Shown: positions 1 to 8,732 of the stretch, in pieces
Layout: each line of letters begins with the position of its first letter
Position numbering within the stretch: position 1 is the first letter of the stretch
From: a virus
Direction: 5' to 3' (one strand)
Virus record (IMG/VR): IMGVR_UViG_3300010300_000011
Coordinates: 1-64,000 of that record
DNA: 64,000 nt
Program-made: the position numbers and the translations under genes
Notes under the pieces: generated by a model
What the model was told of the DNA's origin: nothing
Databases searched by the model: none
The model's input: only the letters and a program-made list of their open reading frames with translations

Positions 1-1354
1 CCGAGTACATCTCGCCGAACTCGCGGACGACCAGCGTGTTGTCTGTGCCCGGCGAATGCCCGGACGGGCTCGGGCTAGTCAGGTTGCCGGCATTTGTGAT
101 CTCGAACACCGGGCGATAGATACCGTCAGTGTCCTTGATGAGGATGTGGTCGCCGACCTCTACTGTGCCGGGGAAGCCGGTGATAGCGGTGTCGATGAAG
201 TTTCGAAGACCAGCTGCGTCAGCTGCCGAGAACGAACCTGTGGTGCCGCTCGCGCCTGCGCGCGGCGCGTAGGTGTACGCGCGGAAGGCTACGCCTTCGT
301 TCGGGTCCGCATCTACGTAGTCAGGCAGGTCGCCACTGGCAAAGTCCTGAACTATGTGCTGGTCAGTAGCCGCAGTCTCGTCAGAGACTGTGTAGAACAC
401 CGGGCGATACTCAGCGTTCTCGTTCTGCGTGAAGAAGATCGTGCCAGTGAACGCAGCGTTGTCCCAGACTGTGACGGTGGTGCCGGCAGAGGGCAACGTC
501 ACAACACGCTGGTTACTGGCAACAGCGATTGCAGGGCTGCTGAGCAGTGACCCCTCGCTCTGCCCGACCTGGTCGAACTCAAGGCCGATGCCCTGGCTTC
601 GGATGCTCCAGTGGTCGAGGAACAGGACGTCACCTTGCTTGACGCCCGTACCCGTCGAACCGAAGCCGCCGGCTGTGTTGAATGCTGTACTGGTGCTGCG
701 AAGCGTGCGGATGCCGTTCGCATCCTCAGGCTCGACCAGGATCTTGGCTGCCTCGACTGCGCCGATAGTGCTCGGCCCTTTGTCTAGGCGGGTGACCAAC
801 AGCTGGTCGTCACTGATCAGGCCGCCGCTGGCAACCTTGTACGTAGACACGCCGTTGACCTTGATGATGTCTCCATCACCTACTTGGTCAATGACGAAGT
901 CAGCCGACGAATCAGTAAAGCTGCTCTCTGTCGGCGTATCGGTATCAACGGCGAACACACCGGCGGTACCTGATGCGATCTCGAAGGTCGCGCTGGCGCC
1001 AGCAGCAATGGAGAAGTTCGGTGTGGTTGCCGACTCATCCAGGTTGGCGAAAGACACACCAGTCGTGATCTCCGCTGTGCCTAGGGTCGGGTGCGTGACG
1101 AAGATCGCGGGCTGCAGCAGAGCAGGTGACGCGGTCTCGTTCTCTACAACACCACCCTGCCAGTTGGCGAAGTCAACTGCAGTCAGCGGCGTGCCGGCGT
1201 TGTAGTCGCCTGCTCCCGCGTCGATCTGGTAGTTGAGGCTGCGGTTCAGACCAATCAGCAGAACCGGCAGGTTGGTTGCCGGCGGGGTACCACTGATCGT
1301 GGTGAACTGCTGAAAGATCTTCAGTCCAGGACGAAGATTAGATGAGCTGGCCAT
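1..1354 (-). CDS. Putative tail sheath protein, N-terminal part, cut by window edge
   Basis: An open frame runs from an ATG at 1354 off the left edge, giving about 451 residues without a stop. The start reads MASSSNLRPGLKIFQQF and is followed by a proline-containing hydrophobic stretch, PATNLPVLLIGLNR. This resembles the opening of contractile tail sheath proteins, where an early Pro-Gly segment leads into a short strand ending near Ile-Gly. The rest is rich in Thr, Ser, Gly and Val and looks like all-beta domains, which suits the inserted domains of a sheath. It is the most downstream gene of the structural block, just after neck-like genes, where sheath and tube genes usually lie. The sheath call is inferred from the N-terminus and position. 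A tail tube or fibre protein is the main alternative. Confidence 0.5.
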   Translation of the reverse strand, partial: MASSSNLRPGLKIFQQFTTISGTPPATNLPVLLIGLNRSLNYQIDAGAGDYNAGTPLTAVDFANWQGGVVENETASPALLQPAIFVTHPTLGTAEITTGVSFANLDESATTPNFSIAAGASATFEIASGTAGVFAVDTDTPTESSFTDSSADFVIDQVGDGDIIKVNGVSTYKVASGGLISDDQLLVTRLDKGPSTIGAVEAAKILVEPEDANGIRTLRSTSTAFNTAGGFGSTGTGVKQGDVLFLDHWSIRSQGIGLEFDQVGQSEGSLLSSPAIAVASNQRVVTLPSAGTTVTVWDNAAFTGTIFFTQNENAEYRPVFYTVSDETAATDQHIVQDFASGDLPDYVDADPNEGVAFRAYTYAPRAGASGTTGSFSAADAAGLRNFIDTAITGFPGTVEVGDHILIKDTDGIYRPVFEITNAGNLTSPSPSGHSPGTDNTLVVREFGEMYS

Positions 1355-1360
1355 GTCAGA

Positions 1361-2167
1361 TCAGGGTGAGGTGCCGTACCACTGGTCGAGGAGGTCTTCC
1401 GGAGACCCGTTGATGATGCTTGTAGGTGCTGCTTTCACGCACCCAAGGCCGTCTCCGGCCGGTTCCGGGTAGCCACTTCCCGACAAGTTGCTGATGCCTG
1501 CTGCTGTGGCGTACGTGGCAGTGGTTGACTTGACCCAGTTAAGGGTTTGGTGCACCACTAGCGTAATCGGCGCCACAAACAGATCGTGCTGAGAGTCCGC
1601 ACGCACAGACCGTGCTTCGCCGATGATCGGGCTGTCGATCTTGTGGATCCGAGACCCGTCTCGAATCTCCTTTTCATGGAAGCGGATGAAAGACCCCGCA
1701 AGCCACGCCAGGAGCTCGGCGTTCAGATCGTTGCGTGCGTAGCAGTTGATGCTGATGGGAACAGTCGTGTTGTCCTGGAACTCAGCCTTTGACCGACCGG
1801 TCGTTCCGAAGACCCGCTGACCGGTAGAACCAACGGTGGTTCGGGGAACAGCGCCCCCGAACCCTTTGCCGTTGATCGCCAAGTCATTGAACGAGAACGT
1901 GCCCCGACTGAGGATGATCGCCGGGCGGCCATCTGTCTTGAACACTTCACTGCTGAACGAGTCAGCGATGACGAGCTTGCTGTCATCGCTGATCTCGTTG
2001 CTAGGTGTCAGAACAAGACGGAAGGGGTTCGGCCGCGCGGCGAACTCAGGGAACGTCTCTTGCTGAAAAACGTCTCGGAACACCTCGAGCAGAATCCGCC
2101 GAGGGTAAGTCAGCGGATTGTGTACAGCGGGATCTGCCGTCCCGAAGCTCGGGGTTCCGTCAGCCAT
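1361..2167 (-). CDS. Structural protein, putative neck or tail-completion protein
   Basis: This 268-residue protein starts MADGTPSFGTADPAVHNP and contains a region with Pro-Arg-Arg-Ile-Leu-Leu-Glu-Val-Phe near residue 22. I see no signal peptide or membrane segment. Composition is mixed alpha/beta with many Thr and Ser, typical of a head-to-tail connector or tail terminator component. It ends 7 bases before the sheath-like gene starts and overlaps the upstream gene by 8 bases, so it is probably co-translated with both. I do not recognise the family. The role is inferred only from its place between neck-type genes and the sheath-like gene. Confidence 0.5.
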   Translation of the reverse strand: MADGTPSFGTADPAVHNPLTYPRRILLEVFRDVFQQETFPEFAARPNPFRLVLTPSNEISDDSKLVIADSFSSEVFKTDGRPAIILSRGTFSFNDLAINGKGFGGAVPRTTVGSTGQRVFGTTGRSKAEFQDNTTVPISINCYARNDLNAELLAWLAGSFIRFHEKEIRDGSRIHKIDSPIIGEARSVRADSQHDLFVAPITLVVHQTLNWVKSTTATYATAAGISNLSGSGYPEPAGDGLGCVKAAPTSIINGSPEDLLDQWYGTSP

Positions 2168-2705
2168 TCTGTCGGCGAGACGCCAAGTACCCGATGCCGC
2201 CTGCTACGCCAAGGCCAGCAAGAACCGGATTCCGCCGGACTGCGCTCATGAGCTTGCTGCTGCCCACACCGGACCCGCCGGACCCGCCGCCGCGACCAGC
2301 GCGGACCTTATCTAGACGTGCTTGACGAGTAGCAGCGGCTGCGTCGCCTGCGGCGCGAGCAGACCCGGCGGTGCCCGGGTTTTTCATCGCGCGCTGCATG
2401 ACTTCGTTGCCCCATATCGTCGGATTCTTGGCAGCGACTTTCTCAACGTACGCCTGCATGGCGTTGTCGAGCTCGGCAGCACGCTTCTCAAAGACCTCTT
2501 CGACACCTGCGAGGAATGCCGGGTGCTCGATCAGCTGGTTCAGCTGGAAATCCGTGATTGCGGCGATCTTCTCGACCTCCGGCTCGGGCTGCGGCTCCTC
2601 AACTACAGGGGCAGCCGGCTCCATCTCCGCGAAGAGCGCGGCTGTCTTCGTGTTGTGGCCCAGGATGTCACTGAGCTCAGTGATTAGCGTGTGTTCAGCG
2701 TTCAT
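2160..2705 (-). CDS. Small virion-type protein with repeated Lys-x-Ala motifs and a C-terminal hydrophobic segment
   Basis: The protein has 181 residues. The N-terminal half is acidic and Pro/Glu-rich around residues 30-45. It carries three copies of the hydrophobic-x-Lys-x-Ala motif seen across this head region: VEKIAA, FEKRAA and VEKVAA. The C-terminal half has a Gly/Ser-rich linker and then a short hydrophobic Gly/Ala segment (NPVLAGLGVAGGIGYLAS) flanked by arginines, which could insert into a membrane. It overlaps its downstream neighbour by 8 bases and its upstream neighbour by 4. No family is recognised. An internal virion protein processed by the prohead protease, or an ejected membrane-active protein, would fit. 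Confidence 0.5.
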   Translation of the reverse strand: MNAEHTLITELSDILGHNTKTAALFAEMEPAAPVVEEPQPEPEVEKIAAITDFQLNQLIEHPAFLAGVEEVFEKRAAELDNAMQAYVEKVAAKNPTIWGNEVMQRAMKNPGTAGSARAAGDAAAATRQARLDKVRAGRGGGSGGSGVGSSKLMSAVRRNPVLAGLGVAGGIGYLASRRQNG

Positions 2706-3274
2706 GATTTGCGACGAAGTCTGTTGTTCAGCCGGGACTCTTCCCAGCGACTTGCCCCTCTGTGAACAGCGTAGAGTCCTGCTCCTGACGCTGCACCTTT
2801 AGAGACGCCCCGTAAGGCAGCCTGGCCGACGGCTTTACGGCCGGCACCAGACGCGGACATAGCGCCTATAGCCGCCCCAGCCAGGGCACCGGCAGAGGCA
2901 GCATTAATTCCGGGCCGGGGATTTCCGGCTTTTCGAGCTCGGTATTGAGCGTAGCCCAGCCCAGCTCCAACACCCACAGCAGCTGACGCAGGCAAGGTCC
3001 GAGCTACTGCTTGAATCTGCTTGGCGGTCCTCAGGTTTGCAGGCGTCGTGCGGGCTACCTGCTTGGCAGTGCGGGCAGCCAAAGCCGCGTGGGCAGCACC
3101 GCTAGCAACCAAGCCCACCATGCCTGCACGCCCTCTTGGCTTAGCTGACGCTTTTGCCGCCTGAAACTCTTTGACGGCCTCCCACTCAGGGTCTAGCCGT
3201 CTGGGTTTCGTGCCTGCGGCGTCTGCGAGCTTGTCTAGCTCGTCTAGGAGATCACTGACTGACTTGCTTGTCAT
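2702..3274 (-). CDS. Ala/Gly-rich small protein with N-terminal DELDKLA tag
   Basis: The protein has 190 residues and begins with a short acidic helix containing LLDELDKLADAAG. Similar tags occur at the N-termini of several other small proteins here, starting at 8157, 23266 and 35062. The rest is very rich in Ala, Gly and Arg, with two or three hydrophobic Ala/Gly stretches at about residues 50-70, 95-110 and 125-145 that could be amphipathic or membrane-associated. It shares one base with the upstream 1285-residue gene in a TGATG-type overlap. Function is unknown. The composition suggests a membrane-interacting virion protein. Confidence 0.5.
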   Translation of the reverse strand: MTSKSVSDLLDELDKLADAAGTKPRRLDPEWEAVKEFQAAKASAKPRGRAGMVGLVASGAAHAALAARTAKQVARTTPANLRTAKQIQAVARTLPASAAVGVGAGLGYAQYRARKAGNPRPGINAASAGALAGAAIGAMSASGAGRKAVGQAALRGVSKGAASGAGLYAVHRGASRWEESRLNNRLRRKS

Positions 3275-6200
3275 CAGAAGTCCACACTCAGGATGCCCAG
3301 GTTAGGTGACCCCGCGCTGGGTGCGTTAGCGAAGGTAGTCTTCCCTGGCACCGCTCGGATCAGAATAGGGTTGAGTGTGCTCAGGTCCGGCACTTCAAGA
3401 GTCGTCTCGATGTCTGACGGATTGATCCGAGTCAACGAGAATGATTGGTTTACCAGCACTCTCTTGTACTCAGCTGGAGTGATACCACCAACTCGATACC
3501 AACCACCTTGGTTAGTCTCGTGGATCAAGTCGCGAGGACGCAGCAACGGATAGTTAGCCATCATTGCGCGTGTCACCGTATCCTGCCGAGTGATGTCTCC
3601 AGGCGTGTTCTGCTTGGACTCCGGATCAATGACAGCAAGTGTGGCAATGGGCTCGTAATACCCTTCGGTGTATCCGGTGCCAAAGCACATCGGACAATCC
3701 GGGTCGCTGCTCTTTTGCATGACTGCATCCCAGCAGCTGCAGCGGTCTTCTGCGAACCGACGCTGGAACACCAGCACAGGCGATCCGCCTTGGCGGACAA
3801 GAACCTGGCTAGCGCGCATGGCGTTGATGGCAGGTCCCGTGATGTCCCCATCAAGCCGCACCGGGTCGTACGCCGGTAACGCTGAGTTGTTGACTACCAG
3901 CTGCAGTCGGTAGAATGGCCGGCGCCACAGGTCACTGACGTTGACCGTGCTATCGAGATAGAACTGATTCAGCGCGGGTACGAGGTCGATCTGCTCGTAC
4001 GTCCCGTTTTCGGAGTACGCACGATCAATCCGGACCTGAGCAGTGTTCGGGTTCTCGTTGCCTACAGTCCACAGGTTCCACCCAATCAACTGGGACTGGG
4101 CGTCCTGCTGGTAGACACAGATGTTGTCGAGGCGCATGCGAGTAGGGGGTGCTCCCGTAATAGATTGTACGACGGTCAGCTCGGCGGCCTGACCAGTCAC
4201 GCTGTACGCCCGGTCTCCGATGAAGAAGTAGTAGAAGATGCCCCCAGATGCAGGGCGCAGCTGGAAGTTGACTGCCTGAGGGAAAGAGGGGGTGTCGGGG
4301 AACTGATTGCCCAGGCTGTCCACGCCTGTGGCATTGAAGACCACTGTGCCCGCTCCCAGGTATGCCTCTCGAGCTAGTTCGGCGCTTTGACCGGCCACCA
4401 ACAAGGCCGAGGACTCTGCTATGAGGAACAAGGCTCGGGCGTAACGAAGATCGGCCACTTGTCCGTCTACGTAGTAGTTGGCTGTTTCAGCAGTCAGGCG
4501 CAGCTGCCTGCTAAGCGCCGCGTCTTGCCCGGCAGCAGTAAACAGCCCTTCGTCTGCAACCAAGATCTCGCCGACAGGGAACAGGGCGTCTTGGCCAGCC
4601 ACAACGTAGGTGCCTAGCTCAGCCTCGAGCGACACCGCCTTGGCCACCGTCGCGTCCTGACCCGTCACAACAAATGTTCCGGTGTCGTTAACTACTGTCA
4701 GACGAAAAAGACCGGGCTGTCCCGTGACAACAAAGGTTGCAGTGTCAGCGACAAACACTTCTCCCAGCAAGAACAGAGCGTCCTGGCCCGAGACAGCGAA
4801 GCTAGCGGGGCTGGCTCCCAACTGGGCTGCGCGGCGGAGATCAGCACCTTGTCCTGTAAGCGTGAATGTCGCGACCTCAGCCGCAAGCGATTCGTCATTG
4901 AGGAACGCCGCCTCAAATCCAGTCAGCGTGAATGTTGCTTGCTCGGCCAGCAGCCCAAAGCCGAACAGTATCGGTTGCCCTGCTACTGTGTACGTTGACT
5001 GATCAGCAGCAAGCAGCAGCCCTCGTGACAGCGCCGCGTCTTGACCAGTGAGCGCAAACGTCGTTTGCTCTGCGGTGAAGAGCAGTGCTCGTAGGAAGCC
5101 TGCGTCTTGCCCAGTAAGGGCAAAGGACCCGACCTCGGCTATGAGCGATACACCAACAGCCAGCGCTGCGTCCTGGCCCGTGACGACGTAGGTGCCTAGG
5201 TCAGCTGTCAGCCTGCGGACCACCGACAACGTGGCGTCTTGGCCTGATAGCGCAAAGACACCTACTTCGGCAATGAACAAGTCGTCGAACAGCAGGCCGG
5301 CGTCCTGGCCGGTGAACGTGTAGCTGGCCTGATCGGCCGTAAGCAGCGCTGCGCGCGTAAGTACAGCAGCCTGACCTTCAACCGCAAAGGCCGCCTGCTC
5401 CGCAACTATGCGCAGTGCGAGGTCAAAAGCTGTGTCTTGACCAGTAAGCGTGTAGCTCTGCTGCTCAGCTACAAGTTCAAAACTAGCAGCAAGCCCAGCG
5501 TCTTGGCCGCTGAGTGTGAACGTAGCCTGCTCTGCAGTCAGCGACAGGCCGAGGATGAAGTCTGTGTCTTGGCCGGCCAGGCTGTAAGACGCCTGAGCTG
5601 CGTCTATGACCCGTGCTGCTGCTAAGTCGGCTTGTTGCCCGCTAACAGTGAACGACGCGTCATTGCTGACAAGAACTGCGTCACGTGTCAGCGCAGCGTC
5701 TTGTCCAGCGAGCACAAACGTTGCTTGATCAGCAGCAAGCGTCACTCCCCGGTTGAGCGCCGCATCTTGCCCGGTCAGCGCGTAGCTCTGCTGCTGGGCG
5801 AGCAGCGCACGTTCCGCAGTCAGCGCTGCATCCTGGCCGGACAGCGTGAAACTTCCACTGTCAGCGACAACGGAAAGTCCTCTAGCAAAGGCAAGGTCTT
5901 GGCCGACTAGGGAGAACGTTCCCTCGTCCGCTAGCAGGGTCAGCCCACGATTGAGCGCAGCGTCTTGGCCAGTAAGTGTGTACGTCTGCTGATCAGCAGT
6001 AAGTGTCAGTCCTCTAGCAAACGCTGTGTCCTGGCCAGTAAGTGTGTACGTCTGCTGATCAGCAGTAAGCGTAAAAGCGCCTACACCGGGAGGCGAGTAC
6101 GTGAACCCGCTGAAGTCAATGACTTGGTAGCGGATCTCCGAGTCTTGTCCGGACCGGATGCGCCGAAATTGCACTGCCGTTGGCGACAGTGTTTCGTAGA

Positions 6201-7131
6201 GCCACAGTGGGCGCGTAAACGCAGTGCCTGTGCCGTTACAGGAGTTCCACCCGGTAACTACCGACTGGTTGGTGTCGTAGCTACTGACGGTGTCGGTTAC
6301 TGTGAAGTCACCAGAGGCGGCCGTGACAGTATCGCCGTGTTGTACCACGAGTCCCGTAGGCGACGGGAACTCGATGATCTGCCACGCAATGTTGCTCGAG
6401 TAGCTGGTTGTCTGGTCGTACCGCTCAACGAAAATATCACTGGCGTTGAGAGTCGTTGCCAACGAGCACTGCTCGAGACCGTTGCTATCGTGGTCAAACG
6501 TAGCGATCAAGAACGACCGAGATGTGTCGACCGTCACACCGGTACTGATCGTGGTGCCGGCGGCCAGGTTACCGCTGACGTTGTCATACCCGTGAGTGAC
6601 CGTGACGCCAGTAGGAGAAGCCCAGGTGACGGCTTCCCACTGAATGAAGTTTCGGTACGTACCGGACGCAGTGGCTCTAACCGTAGTCGCGCGACTAGGG
6701 CTATCTAGGTGGACTGATACGAAGCCGTCAAACGCTACCGAGTTGTTAGCGGTGTTGTTGACCCACGTAGTCGCGGTCAAGAACGTGCGGTCAACATCCA
6801 GAGGGCTGGAGAAGTTGATTGCGCCTGTTGATGATCCTGTAGCGATAAGCGACAGACCCCTCCGAACAAAGAACTCCTCTGCATCGCAGGTTACGGCGTA
6901 GACACCTACATTGCCCAGAGCAGTGGTCGCAGGTCTTCGAGAGCACTCGATCCCGCTAGGGCTAATCAGCTCAGTACCAAACGCCCAAGTGTCTGGCCCC
7001 TCGTTAGCCGTAGAGGAGTTGCCAGAAGCTCGAGTGATCAAGAACGTTCTCTCTACATCGACAGGACTGATGTGCAGGATCGTGCCATCAGTTACCGACG
7101 CAGAGCTAACGTACTGAACTGTAATAGACAT
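3274..7131 (-). CDS. Large beta-repeat structural protein with C-terminal Cys-rich neck-like domain
   Basis: This 1285-residue protein has three parts. The first ~345 residues form Thr/Ser/Val-rich beta domains that start MSITVQYVSSASVTDG. Next come about 27 tandem copies of a 22-residue unit with a core like TYTLTGQDAAL. The last ~300 residues end in a compact region containing CSCWD and then CPMCFGTGY, four cysteines spaced like a small zinc site. Similar Cys-x-x-Cys-x-Gly-Thr-Gly-Tyr segments occur in phage head-tail connector proteins. The gene follows a putative terminator at 7142-7186. The long repeat suggests a fibrous or whisker-like surface element anchored by the C-terminal domain. 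Its exact place in the virion is not known. Confidence 0.65.
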   Translation of the reverse strand: MSITVQYVSSASVTDGTILHISPVDVERTFLITRASGNSSTANEGPDTWAFGTELISPSGIECSRRPATTALGNVGVYAVTCDAEEFFVRRGLSLIATGSSTGAINFSSPLDVDRTFLTATTWVNNTANNSVAFDGFVSVHLDSPSRATTVRATASGTYRNFIQWEAVTWASPTGVTVTHGYDNVSGNLAAGTTISTGVTVDTSRSFLIATFDHDSNGLEQCSLATTLNASDIFVERYDQTTSYSSNIAWQIIEFPSPTGLVVQHGDTVTAASGDFTVTDTVSSYDTNQSVVTGWNSCNGTGTAFTRPLWLYETLSPTAVQFRRIRSGQDSEIRYQVIDFSGFTYSPPGVGAFTLTADQQTYTLTGQDTAFARGLTLTADQQTYTLTGQDAALNRGLTLLADEGTFSLVGQDLAFARGLSVVADSGSFTLSGQDAALTAERALLAQQQSYALTGQDAALNRGVTLAADQATFVLAGQDAALTRDAVLVSNDASFTVSGQQADLAAARVIDAAQASYSLAGQDTDFILGLSLTAEQATFTLSGQDAGLAASFELVAEQQSYTLTGQDTAFDLALRIVAEQAAFAVEGQAAVLTRAALLTADQASYTFTGQDAGLLFDDLFIAEVGVFALSGQDATLSVVRRLTADLGTYVVTGQDAALAVGVSLIAEVGSFALTGQDAGFLRALLFTAEQTTFALTGQDAALSRGLLLAADQSTYTVAGQPILFGFGLLAEQATFTLTGFEAAFLNDESLAAEVATFTLTGQGADLRRAAQLGASPASFAVSGQDALFLLGEVFVADTATFVVTGQPGLFRLTVVNDTGTFVVTGQDATVAKAVSLEAELGTYVVAGQDALFPVGEILVADEGLFTAAGQDAALSRQLRLTAETANYYVDGQVADLRYARALFLIAESSALLVAGQSAELAREAYLGAGTVVFNATGVDSLGNQFPDTPSFPQAVNFQLRPASGGIFYYFFIGDRAYSVTGQAAELTVVQSITGAPPTRMRLDNICVYQQDAQSQLIGWNLWTVGNENPNTAQVRIDRAYSENGTYEQIDLVPALNQFYLDSTVNVSDLWRRPFYRLQLVVNNSALPAYDPVRLDGDITGPAINAMRASQVLVRQGGSPVLVFQRRFAEDRCSCWDAVMQKSSDPDCPMCFGTGYTEGYYEPIATLAVIDPESKQNTPGDITRQDTVTRAMMANYPLLRPRDLIHETNQGGWYRVGGITPAEYKRVLVNQSFSLTRINPSDIETTLEVPDLSTLNPILIRAVPGKTTFANAPSAGSPNLGILSVDF
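4300..6085 (-). repeat. About 27 tandem 66-bp repeats encoding a 22-residue beta unit
   Basis: Within the 1285-residue gene, the unit of form [LV]-x-[LV]-x-A-[DE]-x-x-[ST]-[YF]-x-[LV]-[TS]-G-Q-D-A-x-[LF]-x-x-x recurs without gaps. Gly-Gln is nearly invariant and most copies have Gly-Gln-Asp. Neighbouring copies are diverged in DNA except the two nearest 6000, which share long identical stretches and look recently duplicated. The reading frame is kept throughout, so the repeat is selected as protein. Confidence 0.85.
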
Positions 7132-7141
7132 GGGCTCTAAA

Positions 7142-7186
7142 CGAACGTGGGCGCGGCACCACCGTTAGGTAGCAGCCACGCCCACG
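7142..7186 (-). terminator. Putative hairpin terminator between the 7621 and 7131 genes
   Basis: Inverted arms CGTGGGCG and CGCCCACG (7146-7153 and 7179-7186) enclose a loop with further pairing potential. On the minus strand the hairpin is followed by TTCGTTTAG. It lies between the stop at 7205 and the start at 7131. The T-run is imperfect, so termination may be partial. Confidence 0.55.
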
Positions 7187-7204
7187 ACTTTGCAGCAGCA
7201 GCGA

Positions 7205-7621
7205 TCAGGCGATCTGCAGTAGACCGTTGGCGTCGCTGAAGTCGATCGTCAGACTCTCGCCGTCACCAAGCGTGAGTGCTGAGCCGTAGTCGTACCAACC
7301 AATCAGCGGGTCCGCCGGCGACGTAGGACCGTCGTTGTAGATGACTACGTACTGGAACGGACCAGTAGACCCCCCAGACGATGTCATCGTCAGGTCCGCC
7401 AGCGTCAGCTGATAGGTACCTGATGTCTGGGTGCTATCACTGGTGGTGATGTTGCGCGAGCTCAGGTTCGTGTATGCGATCTGAGTGATGTTCGCCAGCA
7501 CCGTGTTGGTAGCAACAGGGGCGGAGTTTGTCAGCGCAACAACTAGCTGATCAGTTGCTAGATCGTGAACACCGTGGGCGATGTCCTCAACGAACTGGTT
7601 GAACTTGTTGAACGTTGCCAT
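7205..7621 (-). CDS. Conserved small phage structural protein, beta-rich
   Basis: The protein has 138 residues and starts MATFNKFNQFVEDIAHGVHD, followed by a Thr/Asn/Ser-rich beta region with SAPVATNTVLANITQI and an aromatic segment FQYVVIYNDGP. I recall this arrangement, in which an opening helix leads to a segment about losing or keeping values such as ALTNSAPVATNT, from many unrelated tailed phages, where it is usually annotated as hypothetical or as a minor virion protein. The gene abuts its upstream neighbour (shared base at 7621) and is followed by a putative terminator. The family is known to me only as a phage structural-region protein; a decoration or tail role is not proven. Confidence 0.6.
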   Translation of the reverse strand: MATFNKFNQFVEDIAHGVHDLATDQLVVALTNSAPVATNTVLANITQIAYTNLSSRNITTSDSTQTSGTYQLTLADLTMTSSGGSTGPFQYVVIYNDGPTSPADPLIGWYDYGSALTLGDGESLTIDFSDANGLLQIA

Positions 7622-8157
7622 CAGTTGCTCTTCTTAGAGAATGCGCGATGCGCCATGTTCGTGGCCGCCATGCCAGCCAGACCGGCGACCACGCCGCGTG
7701 CGCCGCCTCCGATCCTACTACCTTTCCGCACCTTAGGCGTGTGCGGGTCTATGTAGCCGATCTGCTTAGTCTTAGCCAGTCGGTCCGCCACCGGGGTGTG
7801 TGTAATGGTGGCTGATGTAGGCTTACTTACCGGTGCTCCTGCCGCATGCGCATCGCTCAGGTTCATGTGGCGCCGAATGTCGGTTAGCCTGGTCTTCTGC
7901 TGGTGACTCCTTGCTGCAGATGCGACGCCAGCACGGACTTTGTTCTCTCCGTACCTGAGCGTATTGCGCGCAGCCACGAGTGCGCGGCCCGGCTTGTTGG
8001 TCCAAGCGCTCACGTTGGGGTTTGCTCGGTGGGCTGTGTAAGCAGTCCCAGCAGCAGCAGCACCGCCTAACGCAGTTGCCGCTGCTCTGCCCTTACTGCT
8101 ATCGTCATCAGCAGCTAACTTGGTCAGCTCGTCGATGAATGCGTCTAGGTAGTTCAT
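7621..8157 (-). CDS. Ala/Gly-rich small protein with N-terminal DELTKLA tag
   Basis: The protein has 178 residues and starts MNYLDAFIDELTKLAADDD, then an Ala/Gly-rich hydrophobic stretch at residues 24-40 and a basic, Thr-rich remainder. The C-terminus has another Gly/Ala segment (GGGARGVVAGLAGMAATN) that may be membrane-associated. Its architecture, an acidic DELxKLA helix followed by Ala/Gly-rich segments and basic linkers, matches the proteins starting at 3274 and, in part, 14539. The family is unrecognised. A capsid-internal protein carrying a targeting or cleavage tag is a reasonable guess. Confidence 0.5.
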   Translation of the reverse strand: MNYLDAFIDELTKLAADDDSSKGRAAATALGGAAAAGTAYTAHRANPNVSAWTNKPGRALVAARNTLRYGENKVRAGVASAARSHQQKTRLTDIRRHMNLSDAHAAGAPVSKPTSATITHTPVADRLAKTKQIGYIDPHTPKVRKGSRIGGGARGVVAGLAGMAATNMAHRAFSKKSN

Positions 8158-8180
8158 TGGTTTGGCGATATTGCTTGAGG

Positions 8181-8732
8181 TCAGATGATGAAGTACAGGT
8201 TGTCGCCGTCGTACCCGTCGTAGTACTCGGTCTGACCCGCACGGTAGCCTCCATCACCGTAGGCAACTGAAATGTTCTGGCCTACTTTGAACTGGGTCTT
8301 CTTGTTTTCGTACTCAGCGCTCCACTCAGACACGATGGCCTGCAGGTTGCGCCAAACGGCGTTAGGCTGCGCGTTGACGTTACCAGCTGTATACGGCATG
8401 TCATTCCGCGCGAGCTTGAGGATCGTGGAGCGCAGCAAGCGCACAGCAGAGCCGAGCTGAATGATCGGTCGAGCCCCGTGGAACCGGTTGTTGGTCACCA
8501 GATCCAGGGGCTCAAGCCGATCGGACAGGAGCGGGGGAGTGCCGTTCCAGTCCTCAATAGTGTCGAGGATGTACCGCGCGATCTTCTCGTTCGAGTTCTC
8601 CTCGCCGTCGAACAGCTCGTTGGTCTGCGCGTAGTCCTGCACCATCGACCGGACCATGCGAATCATGATCGTCGGGATGGGAATACCCTGCTCAGTTGCA
8701 GTGCGGTAGGAGCTGTACGACGGCTCAACCAT
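8181..8732 (-). CDS. Putative head-completion or neck protein
   Basis: This 183-residue, mostly helical protein starts MVEPSYSSYRTATEQGIPIP and ends with a Tyr/Asp/Gly-rich tail (YGDGGYRAGQTEYYDGYDG). It lies two genes downstream of the major capsid candidate and before tail genes, where adaptor and stopper proteins are normally encoded. It shares one base with the upstream gene at 8732. It contains ILKLARND, one instance of the hydrophobic-x-Lys-x-Ala motif. No family is recognised; the role is positional inference. Confidence 0.45.
   Translation of the reverse strand: MVEPSYSSYRTATEQGIPIPTIMIRMVRSMVQDYAQTNELFDGEENSNEKIARYILDTIEDWNGTPPLLSDRLEPLDLVTNNRFHGARPIIQLGSAVRLLRSTILKLARNDMPYTAGNVNAQPNAVWRNLQAIVSEWSAEYENKKTQFKVGQNISVAYGDGGYRAGQTEYYDGYDGDNLYFII

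Noticed and set aside
429-1205. 258-codon plus-strand frame near the left edge
   Set aside because: It lies opposite the sheath-like frame, which continues without stop to the window edge and has more protein-like composition.
4300-6085. Possible CRISPR-like array because of regular 66-bp spacing
   Set aside because: There are no unique spacers between constant repeats; the whole period is coding and diverged at silent positions.
5965-6708. 247-codon plus-strand frame with repeated KCVRLLISSK segments
   Set aside because: The repetition is the antisense copy of the 66-bp repeats in the 1285-residue gene. Not a separate repeat protein.
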